DNA of 64,000 nucleotides, from contig OY725494.1 of NCBI GenBank assembly GCA_963281255.1, forward strand, positions 1-64,000. The letters are read 5' to 3'. The position numbers and the translations under genes were made by a program. The number at the start of each line of letters is the position of its first letter. The stretch's first letter is position 1. Source of the stretch: Aphrocallistes beatrix (lineage: Eukaryota > Porifera > Hexactinellida > Sceptrulophora > Aphrocallistidae). Of the stretch, positions 33,128-42,098 are shown piece after piece. The notes under the pieces are model-generated. The model saw only the letters and a program-made list of their open reading frames with translations, ran no database searches and was not told the origin of the DNA.

Positions 33128-33233
33128 GCTGTGTTGTAAGGGAGGAGAGACGGTTAGCAGCTCCCTCGATAAGGACGAGCAACACATAAAGGTAGAGGCA
33201 TACCATCAGCAAGATGGGCTACCTAGTTTTTTT
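33128..33233 (+). ncRNA. Candidate Pol III small structured RNA
   Basis: About 105 nt between a TATA-like box (33100-33107) and a run of seven T (33227-33233). Fold seen by eye: a 7-bp stem tgtgttg (33130-33136) with caacaca (33180-33186) enclosing a 6-bp stem agggag (139-144) with ctccct (161-166), then a second hairpin aggtag (33190-33195) with ctacct (33219-33224) just before the T run. An octamer-like ATGCAAAC sits upstream at 33033-33040. This matches a type 3 Pol III gene layout. The sequence is not U6, 7SL, Y, vault or a tRNA that I recognise. Confidence 0.4.
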
Positions 33234-33239
33234 GTCATT

Positions 33240-34395
33240 TTTTTAAAAAATTAGAAAGTGATAGTTTGTATATAGTAACTTTCTAGAACTATAATATCAT
33301 TAGGTATTTCTGTTCCTGTAAAGATACATTTTTCACACATTATTTTTACTTTTTAATAATGCCAAATTGTCAACCTGCATTTCAAGGAATGTGTAAATGT
33401 ATTCAAGGTAATTTTGTGGTAGTATTTTAAAATGTTTTCACTCAATAAAATGAAATATCAATCTTTCATGAGACATAAGCACAAGAGTATAGATATATTT
33501 TCACATTTCAATCTCCTTTTTCTTCTACACAACACTATCAGTCTGCCAACAAACACTTATTGGAATTGTTAAATTGCCCGAGGATCAAGAGATTTTATGT
33601 TAATTTTGGGAGATTGATTTCATTTCGATTGTATTAAGCACACAAACGCTTAATTTATGGAAATTATCTTCTGTTTACGATTATAATATCAAAAAGTTGT
33701 TTCTAACAGATGGAGAAGTTGCATTTCTAAGATATTCACATCAAAACATCTCGACAAAAATGCGATTAGTTTACTATCTTAATTAATTGTGTAAATTTTC
33801 TATAAATATCAACGTAATTAATGACAGCTTTTTTGAGTGAACCATTTCAACATATCAACATAGAGCAATTATTTGAAGGCTGACTCCTTTAAAATCTGAT
33901 CCTGATTTCCTATACAATTACGGGCAAGCAAATGAAAAGTTATTTTCCATCTATTGTATAACTCGACTAAATGTCTCTCATTCACACAAGAACTAATCTT
34001 GGAAATTGTCACAGCATCTAAATTCCTGAAAAATGTTGTACGGTTCTAATAAGACAACATAAGAACAACTGGACTCGAATGTCAGCTTTGAATGCAACTC
34101 ATTTACAAGGTTATTCACTCTCATGCGCAATGTTTGAAGAATAAAACAGAGATACTTCATCAAGCCGTAGAGTCTGCAGACTTGAAAACAAATGTGCTTT
34201 CTCTTGCAAGCGCAGATTTAGAAGCCAGTGAGCTTTCCAACCATCAGGCAGTTCGATTAGTTGGAAGCAAATTAATAATACATCGGAGCATAGAACACGA
34301 TATACTATCACGATCTCTCTATTGGAAACCTGACCTGTACTCTGCAATGAACAGTTGGCTGCCACTAACCTGTGTTCATTCCGAGATGCAAGTGA
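33240..34395. other. AT-rich spacer upstream of aquaglyceroporin 1
   Basis: No supported gene. An open frame of 116 codons over 34092-34442 overlaps the promoter region of the aquaglyceroporin and looks non-coding. Confidence 0.45.
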
Positions 34396-34398
34396 GCT

Positions 34399-34408
34399 TA
34401 TATATAAA
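34399..34408 (+). promoter_or_regulatory. TATA box of aquaglyceroporin 1
   Basis: TATATAAA-containing stretch about 85 bp upstream of the ATG at 34489. Confidence 0.6.
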
Positions 34409-34488
34409 CAGAAAATCTCACAACAATCACATAGACACATAACACAAGCAATTTTCAATTCAATTCATTGCACATAAGTCACAGTTCA

Positions 34489-35505
34489 ATGCAACCTGAA
34501 GTCGAACCCACTGTTCCGTACAAGGAACGCCCAGAGAAGTTTCTTCTCTTCCCATTCAATCGCCCCGCCGCCTTCTGGTATCCATTCAAACTGATGGAAT
34601 GGGGATGGAAAAAGGCGCTCAGATTCGTCGGTCCTGAGTTCATCGCCGAGTATTGGTCCACTGTTTTCCTGATTTCCTTCCCGATTGGAAGTGTCGCCCA
34701 GGTATTCTATGCTCAGAATCATGTCACTTTCTGGATCGGTGCAACATGGGGAACTATGATGGGTGTTATCTTCGGTATGTATACCGGTCTGGGTGTGTCT
34801 GGTGCCCAAATGAACCCAGCTGTCACTCTCTCGTTAGCAATCGTTGGTCGTTTTCCTTGGAAAAAAGTCCCGTTTTACTGGCTTGCTCAGTATCTCGGAT
34901 CTTTCACTGCAGCCGTAATTATCTATCTGTACTACTTCGACGCGATGAACAATTTCGATGGCGGATCTCGCGAGTTCAACGGAGTGAATGAGACGTATCG
35001 TGTGTGGGTAACTAGCCCACAACCTCACGTTGGCAACCTCAACAACATGTGGGATCAGTTCTGGTCGACATTCCTTCTCCAGTTCCTGACTCTCGCAATC
35101 TTTGACAAGCCCAACGCTGGTGTCCCCCATCATCTCCGTCCGATCGGCGTCTCCCTCATCCTCTTCACTCTCAACGTTTGCTTTCAGTACAACTGCGGTG
35201 CTGCAATGAATCCCGTCCGAGATTTCCCGCCTCGATGCTTCGTAGCACTCATGTGGGGTGCTGAGGTGTTCCGTGTGCACAACTACTACTTCTACGTCCC
35301 GATACTTGGACCTTTCTTAGGCGGACCCGTCGGTACCATTGCCTACATATTCTTCATCGAGACCCATCACTACCCGGCCCATAAGCCCCTCCCCATCTCA
35401 GAGGGATCTGCCAAGGACGAGGCAGTTCGCAACGGGAAGCAAGACGAACAGAACAGCATCCACATGTCTGTGATAAAGGAGGATGCGCCAGGACCTAGCG
35501 TATAG
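34489..35505 (+). CDS. Aquaglyceroporin-like MIP channel 1, 338 aa
   Basis: Six membrane segments and two half-helix loops. Loop B carries GVSGAQMNPAVTLSL (NPA at about residues 109-111). Loop E carries GAAMNPVRDFPPRCF: the second NPA reads NPV, followed by Arg and then Asp (about residue 245), the Asp being the mark of glycerol-permeable MIPs. Expected role: passive transport of glycerol, water or other small neutral solutes across the plasma membrane. The N terminus (PTVPYKERPEKFLLFPF) is shared with its neighbour on the other strand. I chose the ATG at 34489 because the frame above it has only non-ATG codons. Intronless, with a TATA promoter. Confidence 0.9.
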   Translation: MQPEVEPTVPYKERPEKFLLFPFNRPAAFWYPFKLMEWGWKKALRFVGPEFIAEYWSTVFLISFPIGSVAQVFYAQNHVTFWIGATWGTMMGVIFGMYTGLGVSGAQMNPAVTLSLAIVGRFPWKKVPFYWLAQYLGSFTAAVIIYLYYFDAMNNFDGGSREFNGVNETYRVWVTSPQPHVGNLNNMWDQFWSTFLLQFLTLAIFDKPNAGVPHHLRPIGVSLILFTLNVCFQYNCGAAMNPVRDFPPRCFVALMWGAEVFRVHNYYFYVPILGPFLGGPVGTIAYIFFIETHHYPAHKPLPISEGSAKDEAVRNGKQDEQNSIHMSVIKEDAPGPSV

Positions 35506-36495
35506 TGGACGCTGGAACTTTAGTAATCACTTGGGTAGCATTTCAAAATCCTATTATTTGTATTATGTATATCAGTTTTGTGTATCAAGCTGTAAAATAC
35601 TCCTCAGTAGTCTGTAGTCCAGTTTATTTTAGTGTGCTTCCTATACAATTATATAGGATATATGATCCTATATAATAACATAGGTGTACAGTACGGCAGT
35701 AATATCCACCCCCTAAAAGATAATGAGTTGAAAATTCGCACCTATCCCTTCTATTTTCAAAATATGACACAGAAAATAATATAAATTCATGCTTTTTTTA
35801 CTGAAAAAGTACAAATTTACCAATGGTGAGAGCTTGGATGAATTTATGATTGATTTGTTCAATATTGATCTCCCTACAACATATCTTAACTTCATCATGA
35901 TGATATTATGAAAACTCAGCGTAAACCTAAAATCGGGGTGCAGTGGCTCAATAACTTAACATTTCACACGTGAATTCTCACAGAATTATGTTGGAAACAC
36001 ACCCCATTCAGTCTGTGAGAGGTTTTTAGATAGAATTAATGTTATCAATCAATTATTCTTTCAAAGGTGAATGTTTCCTTAACAGTGAACAACTTTGCAC
36101 CATAATAATGCAGTTAAACTTTGAAATGAAAAGGAATCTTCAAAGTTGAAACAAGATATTATTACTTCCCACAATTAAGAATTGCAATAGCGGATTGTAC
36201 AGGACACAAACTTGCAGATGGAGAATAGGAATGTATGGCATCTCAAGTTAAGCCAGCAACTTCCTGGAACTGTTGTTATTCAGTATATTTGCAACAACAG
36301 CATTTACTCAATGGATTCAAATAACTTTGGATGACCGCAAAATCTAATTTGTATACTAGTGCTGCATTCCAACATCACTATGTGTGTTTCTAACTTCAAT
36401 AATATACAAGCATTCCAGGATACCATTACTGTAGCTAATCATATACACATCTATAGAAAATATATTCTCGTCTAAAATACTTTGGGTGTTCTGGG
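35506..36495. other. Spacer between the convergent aquaglyceroporins
   Basis: AT-rich shared 3' region. A short imperfect palindrome of tatatag/ctatata type lies near 35640-35690. No gene was seen. Confidence 0.5.
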
Positions 36496-37512
36496 TTACT
36501 GGATTTCTGACGCTGGGTCCAAATGGACCTGATTAGCTCCGTTTTTCTCCGACTGTGGAAGGAAATGTTCTCTCTCTGAGTTGGAGGAACGCGGCGTTCT
36601 TGAGTCGAATGAAGGATTGGAACTTGGGTAGTGGTGCGTTTCTATGAAGAATGTGTAGAGCAGAGCTCCGAACGGTGCTCCGACCAAGGGACCGATAATC
36701 GGAATCCAGAAGTAGTAATCGTGCAGTCCGAACAGCTCGGGGCCCCAGAGAATCGCGGCGAAACAACGCGGTGGGAAGTCTCTGATTGGATTCATAGCTC
36801 CGCCTGCATTGTAAGCGAAGCAGACACTCACTGCGAATATTATCAGTGAGACGCCCACCGGTTTCAAATAGTGGACTAAGCCTGCATTCGGTCTGTCCAT
36901 GATGGCTAGAATCAGGAACTGCAGTAGGAATGTACTGAACAGCTGGTCGAAGAAGATGTTGAGATTTGAAACGTGTTCTTGTGGATTCGTCGTCCAAACT
37001 CGATAACTTTCATTATTTCCGTTGTAGTATTCCATTATTCCTCCGTTGTAGTGATTCATCGCGTCGAAGTAGTAAAGATAGACAATGAAAGAAGCTGTGA
37101 AAGAACCCAAGAACTGAGCTATCCAGTAGAAAGGGACTTTCAACCAAGGGAAACGCCCAACCACTCCCAATGCAAACGTAACCGCAGGGTTCAAATGGGC
37201 TCCTGAGACGCCTAGGCAGGTGTACATTCCAAAGAATATCCCGATAGTCCCGCCCCATGTCCCTCCAATCCATCCCGTTTCCGACCGTTCACTGTAAAAC
37301 GCCTGTGCTGCACCACCCAGCGCGAATGTTATGAATATCATCGTGCCAAAGTACTCGGCGATGTATTCCCGACCGAAGAGACGTAGCAAACGTTTCCATC
37401 GCCATTCAAACTGCTTTCCGGGAAGCCAAATCAAGGACGGCCATTCGTAAGGGAACAGTAGGAACCTTTCTGGTCTGTGTTCGTACGGCACAGTTGGCTT
37501 CACCTCTTCCAT
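36496..37512 (-). CDS. Aquaglyceroporin-like MIP channel 2, 338 aa
   Basis: The same length and order as channel 1: N-terminal KPTVPYEHRPERFLLFPYEW, loop B GVSGAHLNPAVTFAL, loop E GGAMNPIRDFPPRCF. The second NPA is NPI here (NPV in channel 1), again followed by Arg-Asp. The proteins align along their whole length with differences mainly in the last 40 residues. The pair is tail-to-tail, about 1 kb apart, so it arose from an inverted duplication. Intronless. Expected role as for channel 1; the changed residue in the pore-centre motif may alter selectivity. Confidence 0.9.
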   Translation of the reverse strand: MEEVKPTVPYEHRPERFLLFPYEWPSLIWLPGKQFEWRWKRLLRLFGREYIAEYFGTMIFITFALGGAAQAFYSERSETGWIGGTWGGTIGIFFGMYTCLGVSGAHLNPAVTFALGVVGRFPWLKVPFYWIAQFLGSFTASFIVYLYYFDAMNHYNGGIMEYYNGNNESYRVWTTNPQEHVSNLNIFFDQLFSTFLLQFLILAIMDRPNAGLVHYLKPVGVSLIIFAVSVCFAYNAGGAMNPIRDFPPRCFAAILWGPELFGLHDYYFWIPIIGPLVGAPFGALLYTFFIETHHYPSSNPSFDSRTPRSSNSEREHFLPQSEKNGANQVHLDPASEIQ

Positions 37513-38493
37513 CTTAAGTTATCCTACAGGATTAAATGCAATTGATAAGGAGACAAAAGGTGATTTGCAAGCATATAATCTGTTGTGTAGTCTATTGACA
37601 GCAGTGCTATTCACTATAATGATTCTGCAAACTTGCAAATGAGCGCTTTGAATTAACCTTCACAAATGCATGACATCTTTTGAAAGTTTGCATTCGGGAT
37701 TATGATAACTTCAAAATGCTAATTCCTGAGCAACATGCTTGTAACGAGGGGGAAGTTGAGAATCTATGCATGCATTTGCGCCCCTTCATTGTTCATTAAA
37801 ATCAAATTAAGGAGGAGATTATAATATTCTTACAATATATAATTTATTTCTCTAATTAATGGACTATAAACACTTTTCAAATCCCTTCACTCAACTATAA
37901 CGAATGAGTTAAAACTGGGAGAGCAAAACATAAGACTAAATGCAGCACAAGAATACAATATTAATTACCTTGGGTAGATTGTACCTTAGTTTTCTCAATC
38001 TGTGATATGCCAAGAGTTTGAAATTTAATCTCAAAAGCTTTTCAGGGTATTAATACAGAACATAAGCGTGAGCCAATCCCTTCGCATGACCTCATTGGAC
38101 TCTATTGATTCCTCTTTATTAGAAAAGCTGTTATTACTTCAGTTATCAAAGCGTGATTTCATGAATACTCTCCTCGGTGATATAACCTTTTCATGTACTG
38201 TTATAGCTTTAGAGTTCCACCGTCGTACACAAGTCTGTTTTTTCAAGACTTTTATAACCATTATCGAGTTTTTTGTAAAGGATGAGATTTCCTGTTCTTA
38301 GGCATCAACACGATTACACTAAAACTTATCTGCATAAAGGAGCGTGTCGCGCTTATGTATAACTCCTTTCTTATACCACTGGTCCCCCCTTACCCTTACC
38401 TTTCCCTGTCAGTCTAAATCATAAAGGCTTCGTGTTACTTTGGTCTCACATTGTCCCAAATAAACTCCACTGCATTAGAGAGTGTATAAGTGA
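37513..38493. other. Spacer between aquaglyceroporin 2 and MPI
   Basis: AT-rich divergent promoter region of two genes. A 77-codon frame at 38068-38301 has no recognisable features and no ATG start. Confidence 0.5.
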
Positions 38494-39720
38494 ATGGCTG
38501 CGACGATCACTCCCAATCTATTTCCACTCAGGCCTGCGGTACAGAACTACGCCTGGGGTAAGGTCGGTGCTGCTAGTACCGTAGCTGCTCTGTTCTCCAT
38601 ACACTCCGATCAACCGGTAGACCCGGACAAACCGTACGCTGAGTTGTGGATGGGGACACATCCCAAGGGCCCGAACCTTCTGTCCGGCAGTGACAAGCCG
38701 CTGTCACAGCTCCTGACAGAGACTCCGTCTCTGCTAGGCAGCTGCAAGGACACGGCCCCTCCAGGACAGCTACCTTTCCTCTTCAAAGTCCTGTCCGTGC
38801 ATAAACCGCTCTCCATACAGGCGCACCCGAATAAGACGCTGGCTGCAGAGCTCAACGCTAAGCACCCAGACCGGTACCCCGACGCGAATCATAAACCGGA
38901 GCTCGCCATCGCTCTGACCCCTTTCCAGGCGCTCTGCGGGTTTCGTCCGCTCGACGATATCCGAGCTGGGATCTCAGAGAACCCTGAGCTCCTTGCGCTA
39001 GTGGGCGGCGAGCAGTTGGAGGCGTTGAAAACCGCGAAAACGGATGAAGAGTGCAAGTCAAGCTTGAAGGCTTGTTTCACTCGACTCTTCACTTCTGAAA
39101 CCGAACTCATGCAGGCTCAGCTTGCAATTCTCGTCGAACGTTTGAACACCAGCGAACATCCTCTCAAAGGCCTCATCCTCTCCACTCACGAGCACTTTCC
39201 AGGCGACGTCGGCTGCTTTTGCTGTTTCTTCCTCAATTACCTCACTCTGGAACCGGGCGAGTCCATTTTCCTGGCGGCTAACGAGCCGCACGCTTACTTG
39301 TACGGCGACTGTATTGAGTGCATGGCGTGCAGCGATAACGTGGTGAGGGCGGGACTCACTCCAAAGTTCATCGACAAGGAGACACTTTGTCAAATGCTTT
39401 CCTATCTCTGCCGCCCGGCGTTAGATAACAAATTCCAATCGGTCCCGCTGCCAGAGTTGAATTTCGTGTCTGTCTACGATCCGCCTGTCCCGGATTTCTC
39501 AGTCCGAGGGATACACCCGCCGGAATCTGTCAAGAGCTTCTCCCTCCCCTCTCTACCTGGCCCGAGCATCCTCCTGGTGATCAGTGGGAGCTGTAGCCTC
39601 AAGGAGGGGGCAGGAGGGCCGTTGGAGGTCAAGAAGGGGTCAGTTGTCTTCTTTGGGGGCGGAGCTGATGTCGTCTTTACAGAAGTTAGTTCTTTCGTGG
39701 CTTATCAAGGATATTATTGA
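38494..39720 (+). CDS. MPI: Mannose-6-phosphate isomerase, 408 aa
   Basis: Type I phosphomannose isomerase. N terminus FPLRPAVQNYAWGKVG, then AELWMGTHPKGPN, SVHKPLSIQAHPNKTLA (zinc ligands Gln109 and His111), NHKPELAIALTPFQALCGF (zinc ligand Glu136), NEPHAYLYGDCIECMACSDNVVRAGLTPKF (zinc ligand His266, catalytic Arg285). It interconverts mannose-6-phosphate and fructose-6-phosphate in the cytosol, feeding GDP-mannose and N-glycan synthesis. Length fits the family (423 in human). Intronless, ATG at 38494. Confidence 0.96.
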   Translation: MAATITPNLFPLRPAVQNYAWGKVGAASTVAALFSIHSDQPVDPDKPYAELWMGTHPKGPNLLSGSDKPLSQLLTETPSLLGSCKDTAPPGQLPFLFKVLSVHKPLSIQAHPNKTLAAELNAKHPDRYPDANHKPELAIALTPFQALCGFRPLDDIRAGISENPELLALVGGEQLEALKTAKTDEECKSSLKACFTRLFTSETELMQAQLAILVERLNTSEHPLKGLILSTHEHFPGDVGCFCCFFLNYLTLEPGESIFLAANEPHAYLYGDCIECMACSDNVVRAGLTPKFIDKETLCQMLSYLCRPALDNKFQSVPLPELNFVSVYDPPVPDFSVRGIHPPESVKSFSLPSLPGPSILLVISGSCSLKEGAGGPLEVKKGSVVFFGGGADVVFTEVSSFVAYQGYY

Positions 39721-39909
39721 GTGTTCTTATCCCTGGTCCAAGTTGTACGTTATTTATGAGATTGAGATTTTAGCTTTTTTGAGATTTCTTTGATCATGCT
39801 TTCATCCTATTTGGATTCATTTTGCTTTCAACCTATTATGTATACATTTTGCATAGTCGTTTGCTATTTAGATTATTATTATCCTTACTATTAAAACTCG
39901 ATTAATGTA

Positions 39910-39944
<35 letters not shown>

Positions 39945-40490
39945 CTGTAACGAATTGATTGAAGAAACTGCCTGGCGCAGAAAGCTGATTTTTGGCATGT
40001 GGAGTCTTTTGGCTATGGCTCCAGTAAGTTCTGAGCTCAGACGAAAATGTCTACTCATCATGGACTTATGACGTCATTGTCACATTTTTTAAAAGTTAAG
40101 CAACACAGTTATTCGGGCATAACTCAGCCATTATAGGAGATAGAAGGCTGAAATTTTAATAAAATGTGTATACTAACATACCTCACATATGACGCAACTA
40201 TCATCAAAAAAGGATGACTCATCACTTTGTTATGGCGTCATCATTACTCATCAAAAATTTTAAAAATTGACAAATTTGGTGAATTTCGAGTGATATCGAT
40301 TTTAAAACTAAGATGGGCATATTTAAAGATGATATCTCCCTTATAATTAACCAATTTCACCCCCAGGCGACCGAAGGGAGCCTCTGGCGGACACTTTGTG
40401 TCCGCCAGCCGCGCAGCGCAAGCAAGCGAAGCGCGCTTGTTATTACTAAGTATCCAGGGTGGTCCAATGGACCATGGATAATCTACTGAT

Positions 40491-40664
40491 ATAGAATCAA
40501 CTCTGCTTAATAGGGTCACATCGGTCAGAGGACATTTTGCCTCGGTTAAGCGGAGAACCTTATTAACCGAAAATATTTTGTATTAGCTTCTATGTGTGAG
40601 AGCTATTTCAGTCGTGCCAAAAGTGACCCGATTGAACAGTGACCCTATTAAGCGGAGTCGACTG
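40491..40664. mobile_element. Pogo-like MITE, 'ctccgcttaatagggtcac' family, copy 1
   Basis: The left end reads atcaactctgcttaatagg and the right end complements to cagtcgactccgcttaatag, followed by gtcac; TA-type flanks. The inner half has ggttaagcggagaacc and tgtgtgagagctatttc. Copy 2 at 40707-40873 is the same element in the opposite orientation. Confidence 0.8.
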
Positions 40665-40706
40665 TAATTTTAAAGCTAAACAAGAAATTTTAATTATGTT
40701 AAAATA

Positions 40707-40873
40707 CAGTTGGCCCTGCTTAGTGGGGTCACTGTTCAATCGGACCACTTTGGCAGGACTGGAATAACTCTCACACATAGAAGCTAATACAAAATATTTT
40801 TTGGTTAATAAGGTTCTCCGCTTAATCGGGGCAAAACGTCCTTTGACCGATGTGACTCTATTAAGCAGAGTAG
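40707..40873. mobile_element. Pogo-like MITE, same family, copy 2 (inverted)
   Basis: Begins cagttggccctgcttagtgg and ends ctctattaagcagagtagac. It matches copy 1 read on the other strand over most of its length, with only about 40 bp between the two. Confidence 0.8.
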
Positions 40874-41050
40874 ACTATCATTAATTTCAGTAGATTACCG
40901 TGGACCACCTGTACTTAGTTGTATGGAATAATCGCTCCCCCAAGAGACAAAGCTAAAACTTTAATTATTCCCCAGTAATGATATCCACATTTTTTATGAA
41001 TTATTCTAAAATGGTAGAATTCTATCACTTACTTCATAAAGATTGGCAGA

Positions 41051-41629
41051 ATGGATTCGAGGCTCACTTCGGACCTCAGACCCAGTAACAACCTCGCAAT
41101 TAGATTACTTCTCAAACCAGAACTGTATCTGCATATAATCGCGCTTCTTTTCGCGTTAATTGTCACCTCTTGTACCCTCGACGTGGCCAATGGACCTCAT
41201 GACGATTCCAAGACCTGCGCTTTTAATGATGAGATCAGCCTCTGTACTTTCTCAATAGTCTTCAGTTTACTGTCCTTGATATGCAACCTTGTATCGACTA
41301 GCTTAATTATTTCCATAGAGATATCGTATATGCCAGTCCATCACCGCATTGTAGCGTTAGCAATCCTAACCATTGACTTGCTCCTGGGTCTTATCTGGCT
41401 AATAATCGCCTCTATCCTCGCGAACAGGTGGATCCGTACCCCGAACCCCGCCTACTCCCTGATAGCCCCCGCTCGCACCGTGATCACGTTCTCTTTCCTC
41501 TCGTTCCTCCTCTACGTTATCATGAACGTGGTCGGCTTCTTTCGGGTGTTGAGAGGACCTGGGACCCTTTGGGATTGCGGCTACTATAAAAACTTATTCA
41601 CAACCGCCCACACTTACACCAGACTCTGA
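41051..41629 (+). CDS. Synaptogyrin-like MARVEL four-span membrane protein, 192 aa
   Basis: Four membrane segments, at about residues 27-46, 66-90, 100-125 and 138-164, in the MARVEL pattern. Matching spots with synaptogyrin: CAFNDEISLCTFSIVFSLL (compare CIYNRNPNACSYGVAVGVL), LGLIWLIIASILANRW (compare AFLWFVGFCYLANQW), ARTVITFSFLSFLLYV (compare ARAAIAFSFFSIFTW). Two Cys in the first lumenal loop could pair. Synaptogyrins sit in vesicle membranes and take part in trafficking and exocytosis. The usual long Tyr-rich cytoplasmic tail is reduced to about 25 residues. Intronless. Confidence 0.72.
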   Translation: MDSRLTSDLRPSNNLAIRLLLKPELYLHIIALLFALIVTSCTLDVANGPHDDSKTCAFNDEISLCTFSIVFSLLSLICNLVSTSLIISIEISYMPVHHRIVALAILTIDLLLGLIWLIIASILANRWIRTPNPAYSLIAPARTVITFSFLSFLLYVIMNVVGFFRVLRGPGTLWDCGYYKNLFTTAHTYTRL

Positions 41630-42098
41630 CGCTCTGCCTTTATGTATTCGCTTATGCTCGATAATTTTGGTTATTTTGCTCTTTAAATTTAAAATTAAAA
41701 CAAAATAAAAATATGTTTTCTGTACTGCATTTGCATTGATCTTAAGTTTTGTGTTTGTCAATTCTTCTCTCGTTACAAAATCCTGTCCAAACAAGAGCTG
41801 ACGAGAACTGACTTTGAGGCAGACAGAGAGAAAACTTGGAGGAGAGAACCTTACGGATTCGAGCCTCCAGTCTCTAACCCAAATCTTTTCAAAAATTCCT
41901 CAATGCGAGGTGCCACACAATAAAATCAATTACCTATTCCTTCTTTGGATATCTCTTACTATGCATTCGCCACATTGTATACACAATTAAGGGTTTAGAA
42001 AATGAATAAAGTCCTATTTTAACATAAAAAGGAACTTTTTTTCTAAACTATCAGTCAAACTTCCATTTTACTTTCTTTTCTCTAAAATTGAGCCAGCA
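41630..42098. other. Spacer between synaptogyrin-like and sema genes
   Basis: AT-rich with no supported gene or repeat. Confidence 0.5.

Larger units (their letters stand above)
39721..41050. other. Repeat-rich spacer
   Basis: Holds a (TA)n run near 39917-39944, an unnamed dispersed-repeat-like stretch (about 39950-40300), a short GC hairpin (ctggcggaca with tgtccgccag, about 40382-40408) and two inverted pogo-like MITEs listed separately. No gene was seen. Confidence 0.6.

Noticed and set aside
34092-34458. Protein-coding frames upstream of aquaglyceroporin 1
   Set aside because: They overlap the TATA region and show no coding features.
39950-40300. Coding fragment with phrases such as aaagctgatttttggcatgtgg
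   Set aside because: No long frame; it looks like a dispersed non-coding repeat, but without a second copy in the window I could not define ends.
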